NCBI GenBank assembly: GCA_018105865.1 | Contig: CM030865.1 | Coordinates: forward strand, 574,141-638,140 | Reading direction: 5' to 3' | Source: Metaphire vulgaris | Taxonomy: Eukaryota > Annelida > Clitellata > Crassiclitellata > Megascolecidae | Length of the DNA stretch: 64,000 nucleotides | Shown: piece after piece, positions 1 to 13,429 of the stretch | Position numbering within the stretch: the first letter of the stretch is position 1 | How the letters are laid out: every line of letters starts with the position of its first letter | Made by a program: the position numbers and the translations under genes | Notes under the pieces: model-generated | Databases searched by the model: none | What the model was told of the DNA's origin: nothing | What the model saw: the letters and a program-made list of their open reading frames with translations, nothing else

Positions 1-40
1 ACTGCTGTCCTGTCAGCGCGTAGCCGCTATAGATAGATAG

Positions 41-90
41 ATAGAGACAGAGCGACAGAAAGACAGGCAGGCAGGCAGGCAGACAGACAG
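41..90. repeat. GATA/GGCA tetranucleotide microsatellite
   Basis: Short tandem runs of gata, ggca and gaca directly readable. The rest of 1-700 is low-complexity intergenic DNA with a poly-T/poly-G tract at 422-447 and a CA run at 543-573; I see no gene in it. Confidence 0.8.
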
Positions 91-541
91 AGATGTTGAG
101 ATTTGTTGATGCTTGTGTTGTTTGCATCTGTATAAAGAGGTTGGCCGAGTGTTTGGTCCACACGACTTTGGAGTCTACGCCATTAGAGACTTAATAAGCA
201 GTCGCCAGATTTACGAAAATCCAATCCAACAGGTGGATAAAGCGACTGCATGAATGGAACGCAGAGATGGTCACCCTGAGAACCAATCGCTCGCAGGCAA
301 TTTCCCTTTCCCAGCTACAATCTACGTTAAGTGTTTTATCCAGACTACCGGTCTTTTGGAGGGGGATTGACTTCGCTGGAGGGCAGGGCAACACAGTGCG
401 TGTGATTTGTTCACTGCGGATCTTTTTTTTTTTTTTGGGGGGGGGGTTAAATCATCCCCTCTCCACCCTAACAGGCCTGGATATAACACTGACCTACGTT
501 CGTTTGATCGACTCGGCAGTTGTAAGAAATCAACAGCTGTT

Positions 542-573
<32 letters not shown>

Positions 574-707
574 CCATAGCTACTGTACGACTTGCCATGG
601 AAGACGATCGTTGATTAGCGTTGAATAGACTCTCTCGTTGAATAGATTCTCTGACGACAGCTGACAGGTGAGAAGATCGACGTGCAGAGGAAGGACTCAG
701 CTGACGA

Positions 708-787
708 TTAACCCCTTAACCGTGTATTTAACTGCAACTCAATGTAAAATGGACGGATATATCCGGGATCCCCAGTTAAGGGGTTAA
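708..787 (-). mobile_element. TTAA-flanked 80-bp MITE, copy 1
   Basis: The element is bounded on both sides by TTAA and has near-perfect inverted ends (CCCCTTAAC... and ...GTTAAGGGG). Its inner part (atccgtccattttacattgagtta on the minus strand, in pieces) is shared with copies at 7568, 22871 and 56074. TTAA target and ends starting CCC are typical of piggyBac-type elements; this assignment is inference because no transposase is present. Copy 1 is in the opposite orientation to the other three. Confidence 0.8.
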
Positions 788-1341
788 CAGTTGAGCGTCA
801 ATCCAGATTCTCTTCTGTCAAAATGAAAACCGATTTGAGGATTTTTAAAATAATTATTCCTGAATTTTCGCGGCTGCGATTCGAAACTTCTCTCCTCGGC
901 GAACGTAGATCACGTGACCGGCGATGACCACCCCCACCCTCCAACCACTCAACCCCGGTTCGTGCAATTGCAGAGCATCGGTGGGGATTGGGGCATCTCT
1001 GAGTACCGTTGGCTATCTCTGCCCGACAGCCTTGCAAACAATGCTCGATTTACTGAGGCTGGTATAGAAGTCTTTAACCCCGCCCCCACCGGAGGTAGGC
1101 TAGAAGATCTTAAGTGGATGGGGAGTGGGAGTCCAGTCCCCCCTGTTTTTAAATCAACCACTGACTGTGACGCCAGTCGCTTGTCTTTCTAAAGCAATCG
1201 AATATTTACATATTTATATAGCGTGTCCTCTTAAAAATTTCTCAGAAGCGCCAAGTCAATGGGGGGGGGGTTCTGAGTCTAAAATTAATCATCGCCCACA
1301 ATTATTGTCTCTTGAACGGTCACAGGCCTCTGGGTAGAAAT

Positions 1342-1680
1342 CAGGGCCGCCGAGAGAATTTGCGGGCCCCTGTGCAAAAATTAGTCACCGGTCCCTGACC
1401 TGGCAAGTCTGTGAAAAAAAGTTGATGACCTTTTTTTCTTCTCGCTCCTTTTAAAAAAGAAGATTACTCGATTACTTAACTTGATCGGTCCGGGCCCCCT
1501 GAATTCCTCGGGGCCCCTGTGCTCGTGATCACGAGAAGATGACCTTTTTGGCTTACCAGTCTTTTTCAGGGTTCAGGCTATTTTGCTAATACAGTTCATA
1601 CATCATCATCACCGGACCCGGACCCCCTGCAGGTCGCCGGGCCCCTGTTCAATTGCTCCCCCTCTCGACGGCCTTGGTTG
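1342..1680. mobile_element. Small inverted-repeat DNA element (CAGGGCCGCCGAGAG ends)
   Basis: Left end CAGGGCCGCCGAGAG is matched by an inverted right end CTCTCGACGGCCTTG near 1662-1676. The flanks gtagaaat (1334-1341) and gtagagat (1681-1688) could be an 8-bp duplication with one mismatch. CAGG ends with 8-bp duplication suggest a non-autonomous hAT-like element. The right boundary is uncertain by about 4 bp. 1681-2898 holds G-rich simple repeats (1829-1861, 2510-2570) and no gene that I can support. Confidence 0.5.
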
Positions 1681-2243
1681 GTAGAGATACAAGAGACGTC
1701 ACAGAACTCCATCGTTACATTAATTATTGATACGGATGTCCAATTGTCCATAGATTAGACAATGGAGATCGAAAGTGAATTAAATCAAGTATTTGCTCGA
1801 CCGGTTGTAAAACGCTTGTTCTTCCTGCGGTGGGGGTGGGGGTGGGAGTGGGGGTGGGGGTTGTTTTAAGTTCACAGGTGTTCAACGCGGGCGTAAAACA
1901 TTCAAGGTAAGCCTATATAGGCCTACTACATCGGCGGTGTAAGTTATTTGAACAACCGGTCAATGAATTTAATCGCTTAACGTGCGAAATCTGGTGTGTT
2001 AGGCGCGGAAACAAGAGAAGGCCTCTGTTAGTCTGTTAGGCTCTTAGCGCCACGGGCCCTCGGTCCTTAGGCTCTATGGGACACGTGCTCGATTTCCGAA
2101 GTGCTATACATTCGATTCGAAAAATCTCATTCGGAGATTTTCATCTTTTAGAGAAATACAACGTTCACGGAATTCTGCTGATGCTATATCGGACGCACTG
2201 CATGTCACACTCAGTTCCCGTCTCAATCGAGGAATTAAAGCGC

Positions 2244-2278
<35 letters not shown>

Positions 2279-2898
2279 CTTTATAATTATTCGACATTTA
2301 GCGAAACTTGTCAGAAAAATTTATCTGACGATTCAATTTACCTGTTTTCGACGACTTCTATACCTTTCCAGGTAATAACAATGTTCGATTTTTAGTTATA
2401 GCGGGGTAGGGGTGGGAATTAAACTTTTCAGTTATCAAGAAAGACACAGGGGCGGGGTGAAAATGCTGTTTCTCGACAATTCTGCGTTGATGACAATACG
2501 ACCAGATGGAGTGGGGGTGGGAGTGGGAGTGTGGGTGGGAGAGTGTGTGTGTGTGTGTGGGGGGGGGTGCCCATCAGACAGAACGTTTATAAAGTATGGT
2601 TGACGACATGTTCAGATCATTGCGTTTCTATGTTCGAACGCTTTTTGAACTAATCTGAACCACGCGACTGCTTCCATAATTGACGAGCACGAAAGCGAGA
2701 ATTCTGTCCATCCATCTATCTGCCCACAATGGCCGCCGTCGACCATTGCATTGGGCAAATCAGACGCCAAAGACAATCGCTCGTCCGTCGAATGCTTCAA
2801 CGCAGTCGAATGATTCGGCTTTAGTGACTGTCGCATCTGTGCTTAGGAACTGAGCGGACTTATTAGAAACGCGTGCGACTTATTGTACCTTATGCCTA

Positions 2899-3013
2899 CA
2901 GTCAAGTCCCGCTATAGCGAGTTCTGTTAGAATGATTAAAGCGACCGAGTTCGATGGTAGGCTACTGCAGAGACCTAAGATCCGTTGGAACGCGCTATAA
3001 CGAGGTCCCACTG
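2899..3013. mobile_element. Pogo/Tigger-like MITE upstream of gene A
   Basis: CAGTCAAGTCCCGCTATAGCGAG on the left is inversely matched by CTATAACGAGGTCCCACTG on the right, and a TA dinucleotide flanks each end (2897-2898 and 3014-3015). CAGT-type ends with TA duplication are typical of the Tc1/mariner pogo-Tigger group. It ends 100 bp before the first possible ATG of C1GALT1-like gene A, so it may lie in the promoter or 5' UTR. Confidence 0.65.
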
Positions 3014-3113
3014 TATAGAGAGAGAGAGACACGATAATTATTGGAAAGGGTATTTCTACGAAGCTAAAGGATCATTCGTCGCGCATTATAACAGACAACG
3101 CTTTCAGGAGCGG

Positions 3114-7151
<4,038 letters not shown>

Positions 7152-7567
7152 TCTTGTGTTCTGCTGTTAATCCAGATCGTAGTGCAACATAAACGAATGT
7201 TTATGTGGTGCCTTTTTCTGATCAGTTACAGCATAAAATGTTTAGTGGCTTTCACACAGGCAGTAATGCCTTTCTAAGCCACTTTAAATCATGCTAAGTA
7301 AAGGGATTCCAATGCAATTTCTGAGAACTGAAACGAGTCACAAGTGAAGTTTTAGCCAGGCGCTATAAACAGAAACCAATTTCACTGAACGACAGAAAGA
7401 GAGAATATTTAAATGAAGGACTCTCTATCTCTTGAATAGCAGTGAATAGCAGTGACTGACAGAATACAAAGTACATTATATCCAGTAGCCAACATCTCTT
7501 CACAATTTTATACAGCATAGATATCACTATTCACTGTAAATCCAAACATTCAAATGGTAAACATGAA

Positions 7568-7649
7568 TTAACCCCCTAACCGGGCGCGACGACTCAGAGC
7601 CGTCCAGTTTACATTGAGTTACAGATTTATTCCCCAGTTAAGGGGTTAA
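7568..7649 (+). mobile_element. TTAA-flanked MITE, copy 2
   Basis: TTAA on both sides, ends CCCCCTAAC and CAGTTAAGGGG, with the shared core tccagtttacattgagtta. Located between the 3' ends of gene A and the propeller gene. Same family as 708, 22871 and 56074. Confidence 0.8.
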
Positions 7650-7816
7650 GAAGAAACGAGTTAAGCATTAGCTACATTCTATGGTCAATTTGCTTATTAA
7701 AATAACAGAAATTACTGACAAAGACAATTACATAACACACAAAGATAAGTCCAGACGCACAATGTGTAATCCCATAGATATATAACAGTCATCAAATCAT
7801 TCTATGTTCCGAGTAC

Positions 7817-8634
7817 TTAATGTTCGACTAATTTAAAGATCTCTATGCTTTGAATTCCAACAGCAATCACATGGTGCTTCAGAGCATCGTAGTAGATTCG
7901 TTCCAGATCGCCGATTCCGGAATCTTCCAAAGGAATGACCTCAAATCTCTGCAACTTCCGATCCAAAAGTACGACTCCGTTCCGCGCACCGTCGCTGGCA
8001 AGTATCCGACCGTCGTTGAGAACGACAAAGTGCCTGAACATGAACCTACTCGAGAGCACCTCGCTGCTCGGCGTCGGGGAAAACCGGCGCACCTGAGCGC
8101 CGCTCGAATTCAGTTCCGAAAGACCAGACATGTGCGAGTGGCTGACGACAACGCTGCCGTTCGACCGGAGCACTGCGTGTCCCGGGTGAGACAGGGATTC
8201 GGGCAGGAATATACGACGCAAGAGGTGAGCGTCGCAGTCGTACACGCAGACGCAGTCGGACGGTCTGTTTCTCGGCAGCACGACCCTGCCGCAGGCGTCG
8301 ACCGAGAACGTCCAGAGGTTTTCGATGTCTTCCATCCACTTTTCCAGTTCGGAAACCTCATCGTCACAGGACTTCAGCTTAAAACGCCACAAAGACAGAG
8401 AGCGCCGGTCACCGATATAAAGAAACTTCGTCCGGTTGCACGCAGCAATTTCGGTCGGTTGCTCTATTCTGTCGAGAGTAACGTCCTTCTGGTGGACCGG
8501 TGGTTTTCCATCGTTGTAAACGACCAAAGTAGTTGGAGACTCGCGGAGAATGCAGATCTTTTTTCTTAGTTTAGCAACGCCAACAACTTCCACTACATCG
8601 AGTTTTGTGATCAGTTGGAGAGAAAAACCCAACA
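7817..8634 (-). CDS. Beta-propeller terminal exon
   Basis: On the minus strand a strong acceptor TTTTTCTTTGTAG ends at 8635, and the frame runs 272 codons to TAA at 7817-7819. The first codon is shared with the previous exon (phase 1), so the GTG at the edge is not a start. Blades are spaced about 40-45 residues apart with Val-Val-Leu, Asn-Asp-Gly-Arg and Asp-Gly turns. Stop, length and codon use support a real coding exon. Confidence 0.75.
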
Positions 8635-9736
8635 CTACAAAGAAAAACCTAATCTAAGGCTCCATCAAAATGTATTCATCTCATTTGTCATTAGAAATTC
8701 TACATATCCTCTTCAAGAATATTTCACCAATTACATTTAAATGTCAAACAAGAAACACACATCTGGGAGTTGACACGGAATAACAGAGGTTCAAAGTTGT
8801 CAAGAAATGTAGTGCTATTTATACACTGTAAGTCTTACCATTATGCACTTTGATAGTCTCTAAAAATTAAATTTACAAACCAAAACAAAAAATATATGGG
8901 AAGGAAAAAGGTTCATCAGAATGTGAAGTCAGCAGAAATCATAGTGAATAGATTTTTATACAATATCAAAAATTATTAATTAATTACAAATAACAAAGAC
9001 AAAAGGAATGCACCTTTACGACTCATTTCAGACGTTTCATTCTGTCTCTACAACAAACGACATTCTATGAGAGACCAAACACAAATAATGTCCGCAAGGC
9101 AATGAATTCTTCCATTGCATTATAGGAATAAATCCATTAAACTGATATGTGAAATAGGCAGCAGAATAAACTCCAAATTTGCTTAGACTGAGTTTTTCCT
9201 GTGACAGGCAAAAAGAAACTCCCTTTCTTTGTTTATCAGATATTTCAATAAATTGAGTTCCTTCAAATCTTAAAACTCATCCCTTTCGGACACCTTTTCC
9301 TCCACAGCCTACATTGTTGTCTCCCATTCCATTGATATCTGGAATTATTCTAGTCATTTGTGTCTGTTGCGGTTTGGATGTGGAGTACCATTGATTGATG
9401 CCTCAGGGAATTAGAAATGGCGCTATAGAAGTGCATAATTATTGTTAATGCTTTATTTATCAAAATCACACAAAAACAGGAAGCAGAGCCAATAAGAAAC
9501 ACACAAATACCTCGTTATCATCAACACAAGGCTGTTGCTCACAGCCTTTTTTTTTCTGCAAAAACCAAATCGGCAACACCGTCGCTTACGTGATCGACTG
9601 AAGAAGCAACGACTTCTGCAAAACAATTATGACAGAAACAGCTGCCAATAAACACAAAAACAAAACCGAACCACAAAAAATTAAACGTTTACAATTTAAA
9701 GTATAAAGCACAATCACCCTTCATAATTAATGGGCC

Positions 9737-9774
<38 letters not shown>

Positions 9775-10075
9775 AATCATCATCATCAACATTTCAGGGC
9801 GCATAATGGAACTAATGTGCCTCGGCTTATAAATCGAACAGAAATGTTTTTAATGATGCCAAAAAGTTGAGCAGGTGAGTGATTCGTCTCTGATTCGTGA
9901 TTCATCTTTAATATCAAGTGCTCTTAGAAAAACATAAATTTCACTGTCGTTTAAATGCAAAATTAATTATTTCGTTTGACCATACACTTATAAATTAAAA
10001 TCCAATTCTCTGTCGGGCATTTTGCTAAGATGAGAAGAACTGCAATGTTATCAAATTCTGTTATATTCCATTAGC

Positions 10076-10137
<62 letters not shown>

Positions 10138-11657
10138 GTAAGTGTATTCAATGTCAGAATAGAATTATTATCTAAAACAAGCCTCTGCCACCTTCATCAC
10201 TGTCTTCCGATGAACTTTCTCCAGTCTGTTTTATCCTCTTCCGCTTCTTTCGCATCTCCAATTCCTGAGATATTTCACAACAAAGTTACCGTTATTCACC
10301 TTCAAGTCATATTTGCCAGAACAACAGAGTCACTCACCTGAGTTGATATCTGAGTCACTCACCTGAGTCGATATCTGAGTCAGCGGAAAATAAGATTTCA
10401 CAGACTCAGAGGAGAAAAAATAAAAGAGGTTCTCTTAGTCACCAAAGTTTTTCTCATATACGTCTAAAATGTATCAGGTCACATAATAATGCTCAACGGA
10501 GAAATATTGCTCCACAGCTGAACCTTATCATTCCTTGGAAACAGCAACTGTGAATTCAGAACCCTGTTTGACATTTCACAATGCAAGGACTAGTGCTACA
10601 GTAGGCTATAGATATGCAAAAATTCAGAAGAGTGATGAAACAAATTAAAACCACATTTTCGTGTGTCCCCAGCTTAGCTGAGTCAAACCGTACTAGAATT
10701 GTCAATATATTCTGCCTCAATTTTATTCTAGAGCATTCGAAATGCCACGAAAAACGGTGAGCCATTTGAAATGAAGTTTTTCTGAAATCTATTCTCTATC
10801 AAATGTCTACAAAATCGATCGAGAGATAAGAGGGGTCTAGAGATAGCTGGTTTCTTGTATCTCAATATCTCATAGAATTTGTATGGAAGACACGGGATAA
10901 GGTGGGCACTGGGCAACTATTCAAACAATTGGAACTGAACTGATAAATAATTTAAACTGTTCTGATTGGCTGCGTCTGAAACAACCGACACGTACACTGA
11001 ATTACTTCATACACTTCAGTAATGTAGTCTGTGTTACCGCAGGTGACTCTGTTCTAGCGGAAGAGACGCCTTCGGGATGATCGGCCTCGGCATATCGGCC
11101 ACAAATGGGACCACGTTCGTCTACAAGAAAATAAAACCAAATTAACAAAACCACAGTTTCCACCGTTGACTATTGGCAAATACTATCAAAATAGCAGAGA
11201 CCTAAAACAGCAAATTAAATACATCCCCATTAGTTACACAGTGTTCGAGGTTATTGGTGTTCACACCAGAATCAAAAATGGCTTTATTTCTAAGATTGGT
11301 CAAAGTCAGAAATGAGTTTAAATGTAAGCCCATCTACTACGAGACACATTCTCACAAGGTAATCATCTGGCCAAAATTGTTTTGTAATAATTTCACCTCA
11401 GCAAAAGCATCTCCAATAACAAACCATATCAACCACACGGACAGTCTCTTGTCAGCAGACGTCAACCTCACTCTGCAAACAGGAAACCAGTGTAGTAAAT
11501 GTTTTCAGTGTGATTGAAACAACTCCATTTGCAGTCAAAGAGTTAAACTACCGTTTGATTCGCTTATGAGTTCACGTTGTTCGTCTTCAACAGCCGATGA
11601 ACTGTCGCTTGATATTCGCCTCTGTCTCCAATTTCTCTTTGAATTCTTCTTTCCAAT
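7817..11657 (-). CDS. Multi-exon gene ending in an NHL/TRIM-like beta-propeller; 5' end not found
   Basis: Proposed exons on the minus strand: 11657-11552, 11120-11038, 10264-10192, 9615-9580, 8634-7817. All these joins keep one open frame (phases 1, 0, 1, 1), although a 12-nt cassette near 10331-10380 may also be used between the second and third. The first exons encode Lys/Arg-rich then Ser/Glu-rich linkers (for example KKRKR followed by ESSSEDSDE), suggesting a flexible nuclear or scaffold-like region. The last exon has repeated blades of the type LYIGD...LSLWRF, CVCVYDCDAHLLRRI, VVLNDGRILASDG, like the propellers of NHL or TRIM proteins. No RING or B-box is seen. The precise family and function are not recognised; the small exons need transcript support. 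Confidence 0.5.
9580..9615 (-). CDS. Candidate small exon of propeller gene
   Basis: Acceptor TTTTGCAG before 9615 and donor GACG|GTGTTG at 9580 give 36 nt in the phase needed by both neighbours. A stronger-looking donor GTAAGC lies 10 nt earlier (9590) but would break the frame into the terminal exon. Confidence 0.3.
9739..9793. repeat. CAT trinucleotide microsatellite
   Basis: Directly visible run of cat/atc in the propeller gene's intron. 8635-9579 is otherwise AT-rich DNA in which I see no further exon. Confidence 0.9.
10078..10137. repeat. AAT trinucleotide microsatellite
   Basis: Uninterrupted aat run of about 60 bp. Confidence 0.95.
10192..10264 (-). CDS. Candidate linker exon of propeller gene
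   Basis: Acceptor ATATCTCAG before 10264 and donor GAAG|GTGGCA at 10192. It encodes a Lys/Arg cluster then Ser/Glu/Asp-rich residues (ELEMRKKRKRIKQTGESSSE). Composition matches the 11552-11657 exon, which supports membership of the same gene. Confidence 0.4.
10331..10380. repeat. 25-bp tandem duplication carrying splice-site-like sequence
   Basis: Two adjacent 25-bp copies differing at one base. On the minus strand each reads gactcag, atatcRactcag, gtgagt: an acceptor, a 12-nt candidate exon (Ile-Ser-Thr-Gln in both) and a donor. Confidence 0.7.
10555..10876. repeat. Dispersed repeat core, copy 1
   Basis: Begins near ccctgtttgacatttcacaa and contains aggactagtgctacagtagg, tcaaaccgtactagaattgt and cgaaatgccacgaaaa. 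The same core occurs at about 36040-36345, again in part at 36363-36455, and in reverse at about 41650-42010. Minus-strand frames across it (10556-10765, 10728-10916) are not genes. Confidence 0.85.
11038..11120 (-). CDS. Candidate exon of propeller gene
   Basis: Acceptor TTTTCTTGTAG before 11120, donor CTGCG|GTAACA at 11038. Entered in phase 1 and left in phase 0 it is fully open (ERGPICGRYAEADHPEGVSS). Confidence 0.4.
11552..11657 (-). CDS. Candidate exon of propeller gene (basic/Ser-rich)
   Basis: Acceptor CTTTTCAG before 11657, donor AACG|GTAGTT at 11552. Frame 0 is open throughout and encodes GKKNSKRNWRQRRISSDSSS followed by acidic residues; the other two frames hit stops. Exons further upstream were not found in 11658-13000. 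Confidence 0.4.
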
Positions 11658-12336
11658 CTGAAAAGCAGCCACCGCCCCACCCCCATTATGGTCAAGTACA
11701 TTAGCAAAGTTTTGTTTGGTGTGACTCTACTTTTTCATAATATATCGATATTTAGTATGAGTGCAGTGTGCATAAATAAATAACTATTTCTAAAGGGAAT
11801 ATGAATTACGGTATACTGCTGTATATAATCTCTGATTAACACGTAAGTGATACTTCATCACAACACAGCATTTCACAGTATCATCTGACAATAAATTCTA
11901 CCCACTAACAAGTCTATCACTTCATAAGAGCAGATCATGATGTACAATTCTGTTTTTGAGACTCATTGTATAAAGTCCTCCAAGTTCGAGTTATCGAGGC
12001 AGATGTCAACGTGAATATGGTGTCATAATTATATGTCCATTGATACGATCATCAGGAACTACCGGTAAAAATCTCTATGAATGCGCGATATATATAGGCC
12101 CAGGATAAAAGTATACTGCATAATCCCTGTTTGTAGAATAGAAGTTGAAAGTCACCGTTTGAATTTCGTCGTTTCCATCTTCAATATGATTACTGTTCAT
12201 CGTTAAACAAAACTAATAAAAATCGATTATATAATATTCCGATTTAACTCTAAACTATTGTCAATAAATACTATTAAATAGATCTTCAACGCCATAGAAT
12301 GTCACACCCATATTTGAATCTATGGTCAGAGGCAAA

Positions 12337-12337
12337 C

Positions 12338-12430
<93 letters not shown>

Positions 12431-12434
12431 GCAG

Positions 12435-12472
<38 letters not shown>

Positions 12473-12474
12473 AT
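12337..12474. repeat. ATC-AGC-ATC trinucleotide microsatellite
   Basis: About 70 bp of atc, about 27 bp of agc, then about 40 bp of atc, an unusual block switch. The rest of 11658-13155 holds no gene I can support. Confidence 0.95.
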
Positions 12475-12631
12475 TTTTGCTCTCTTCCAACTCTTTAGCG
12501 GCAATAGCTAGAGTAAATACAAAATGTTTCCAAGAAGTTCTATCTTCTGTTAATCGTCTTCCGTCTACAATTGAAATTACTTTCATATGGCAAACTCTTA
12601 TTGAACAAATATTTATGAAAACGGGTTTAAC

Positions 12632-12706
12632 AGTAGATTCTTTGAGCAATGAAATATTTATGGTTTTCAGAAAACCATAAATATTTCATTGCTCAAAGAA
12701 TCTACT
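12632..12706. repeat. Perfect 37-bp-arm palindrome with 1-nt centre
   Basis: Bases 12632-12668 are the exact reverse complement of 12670-12706, with the single base 12669 between them. I paired each base by eye. A transcript would form a long hairpin. Confidence 0.95.
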
Positions 12707-13155
12707 ATATATGAAACTCATTAATTTTAAATGTGAGAAATACAGAAATACTGAATGTTGAGGGTTCACGGCTGTCTTTTGGTGAATCTTTCATAAATAG
12801 CAGGGAGTCATATAGATTCTCTGATAATTAGAAAGTCTACAAAAGACTGATCCCTTAGAGGTAAAATGTAGCGGCAACATTGAACTTGTAGTTATTTATT
12901 TATTTTGCGTTAAATTATTTGTAAATCGATTTTTTGGATGGTGGTAATAATTCCATTTATTAAATTAGATTGTTTCAGGACGTACGGTTGAATGCAGATA
13001 AAATGGCATTTGTGAGCCTTATTCCTCCAAGTTGTGAGTGACTGTTGGGCATTGATAGTCATAGAGACTAATGTTCTTCGTTGGCATTAGACGACGGAGG
13101 GGGGCATATTGAACGTTGTTTAGGCGATAGAGGGGAGGAGCAGGAGCAGCAGGGG

Positions 13156-13429
13156 ATGATGAGGCGAATGCTGACAGTGGCGATCGCCCGTAGGAACGTC
13201 TTCGTCTTTGTTTCTGGAATAATTCTCGGATTTCTGTCCGCTTCGATCGTCCTTCTGATTCTTTCGAGCGACGACGACGGAAGGCCGTCCAGACCAAGTG
13301 CGGCGGTGACCGGCTTCGTCCCTGACTCCCCGCACTCCCACGGCGATCACGACCGCCTGATGGACGCAGAGGGTCGGGGGCAGGAAGAGGCGCAGCGCTG
13401 GGACGACTTCGAAGATGAAAGCCACCAGA
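13156..13429 (+). CDS. C1GALT1: C1GALT1-like B exon 1 (membrane anchor)
   Basis: Encodes a short basic cytoplasmic tail (MMRRMLTVAIARR), the membrane segment and an acidic stem. Donor CCAGA|GTGAGA at 13429/13430, phase 1, completes a Ser codon with exon 2. Confidence 0.85.

Noticed and set aside
7850..8569. 239-codon plus-strand frame
   Set aside because: Antisense of the propeller exon; Arg/His-rich shadow composition.
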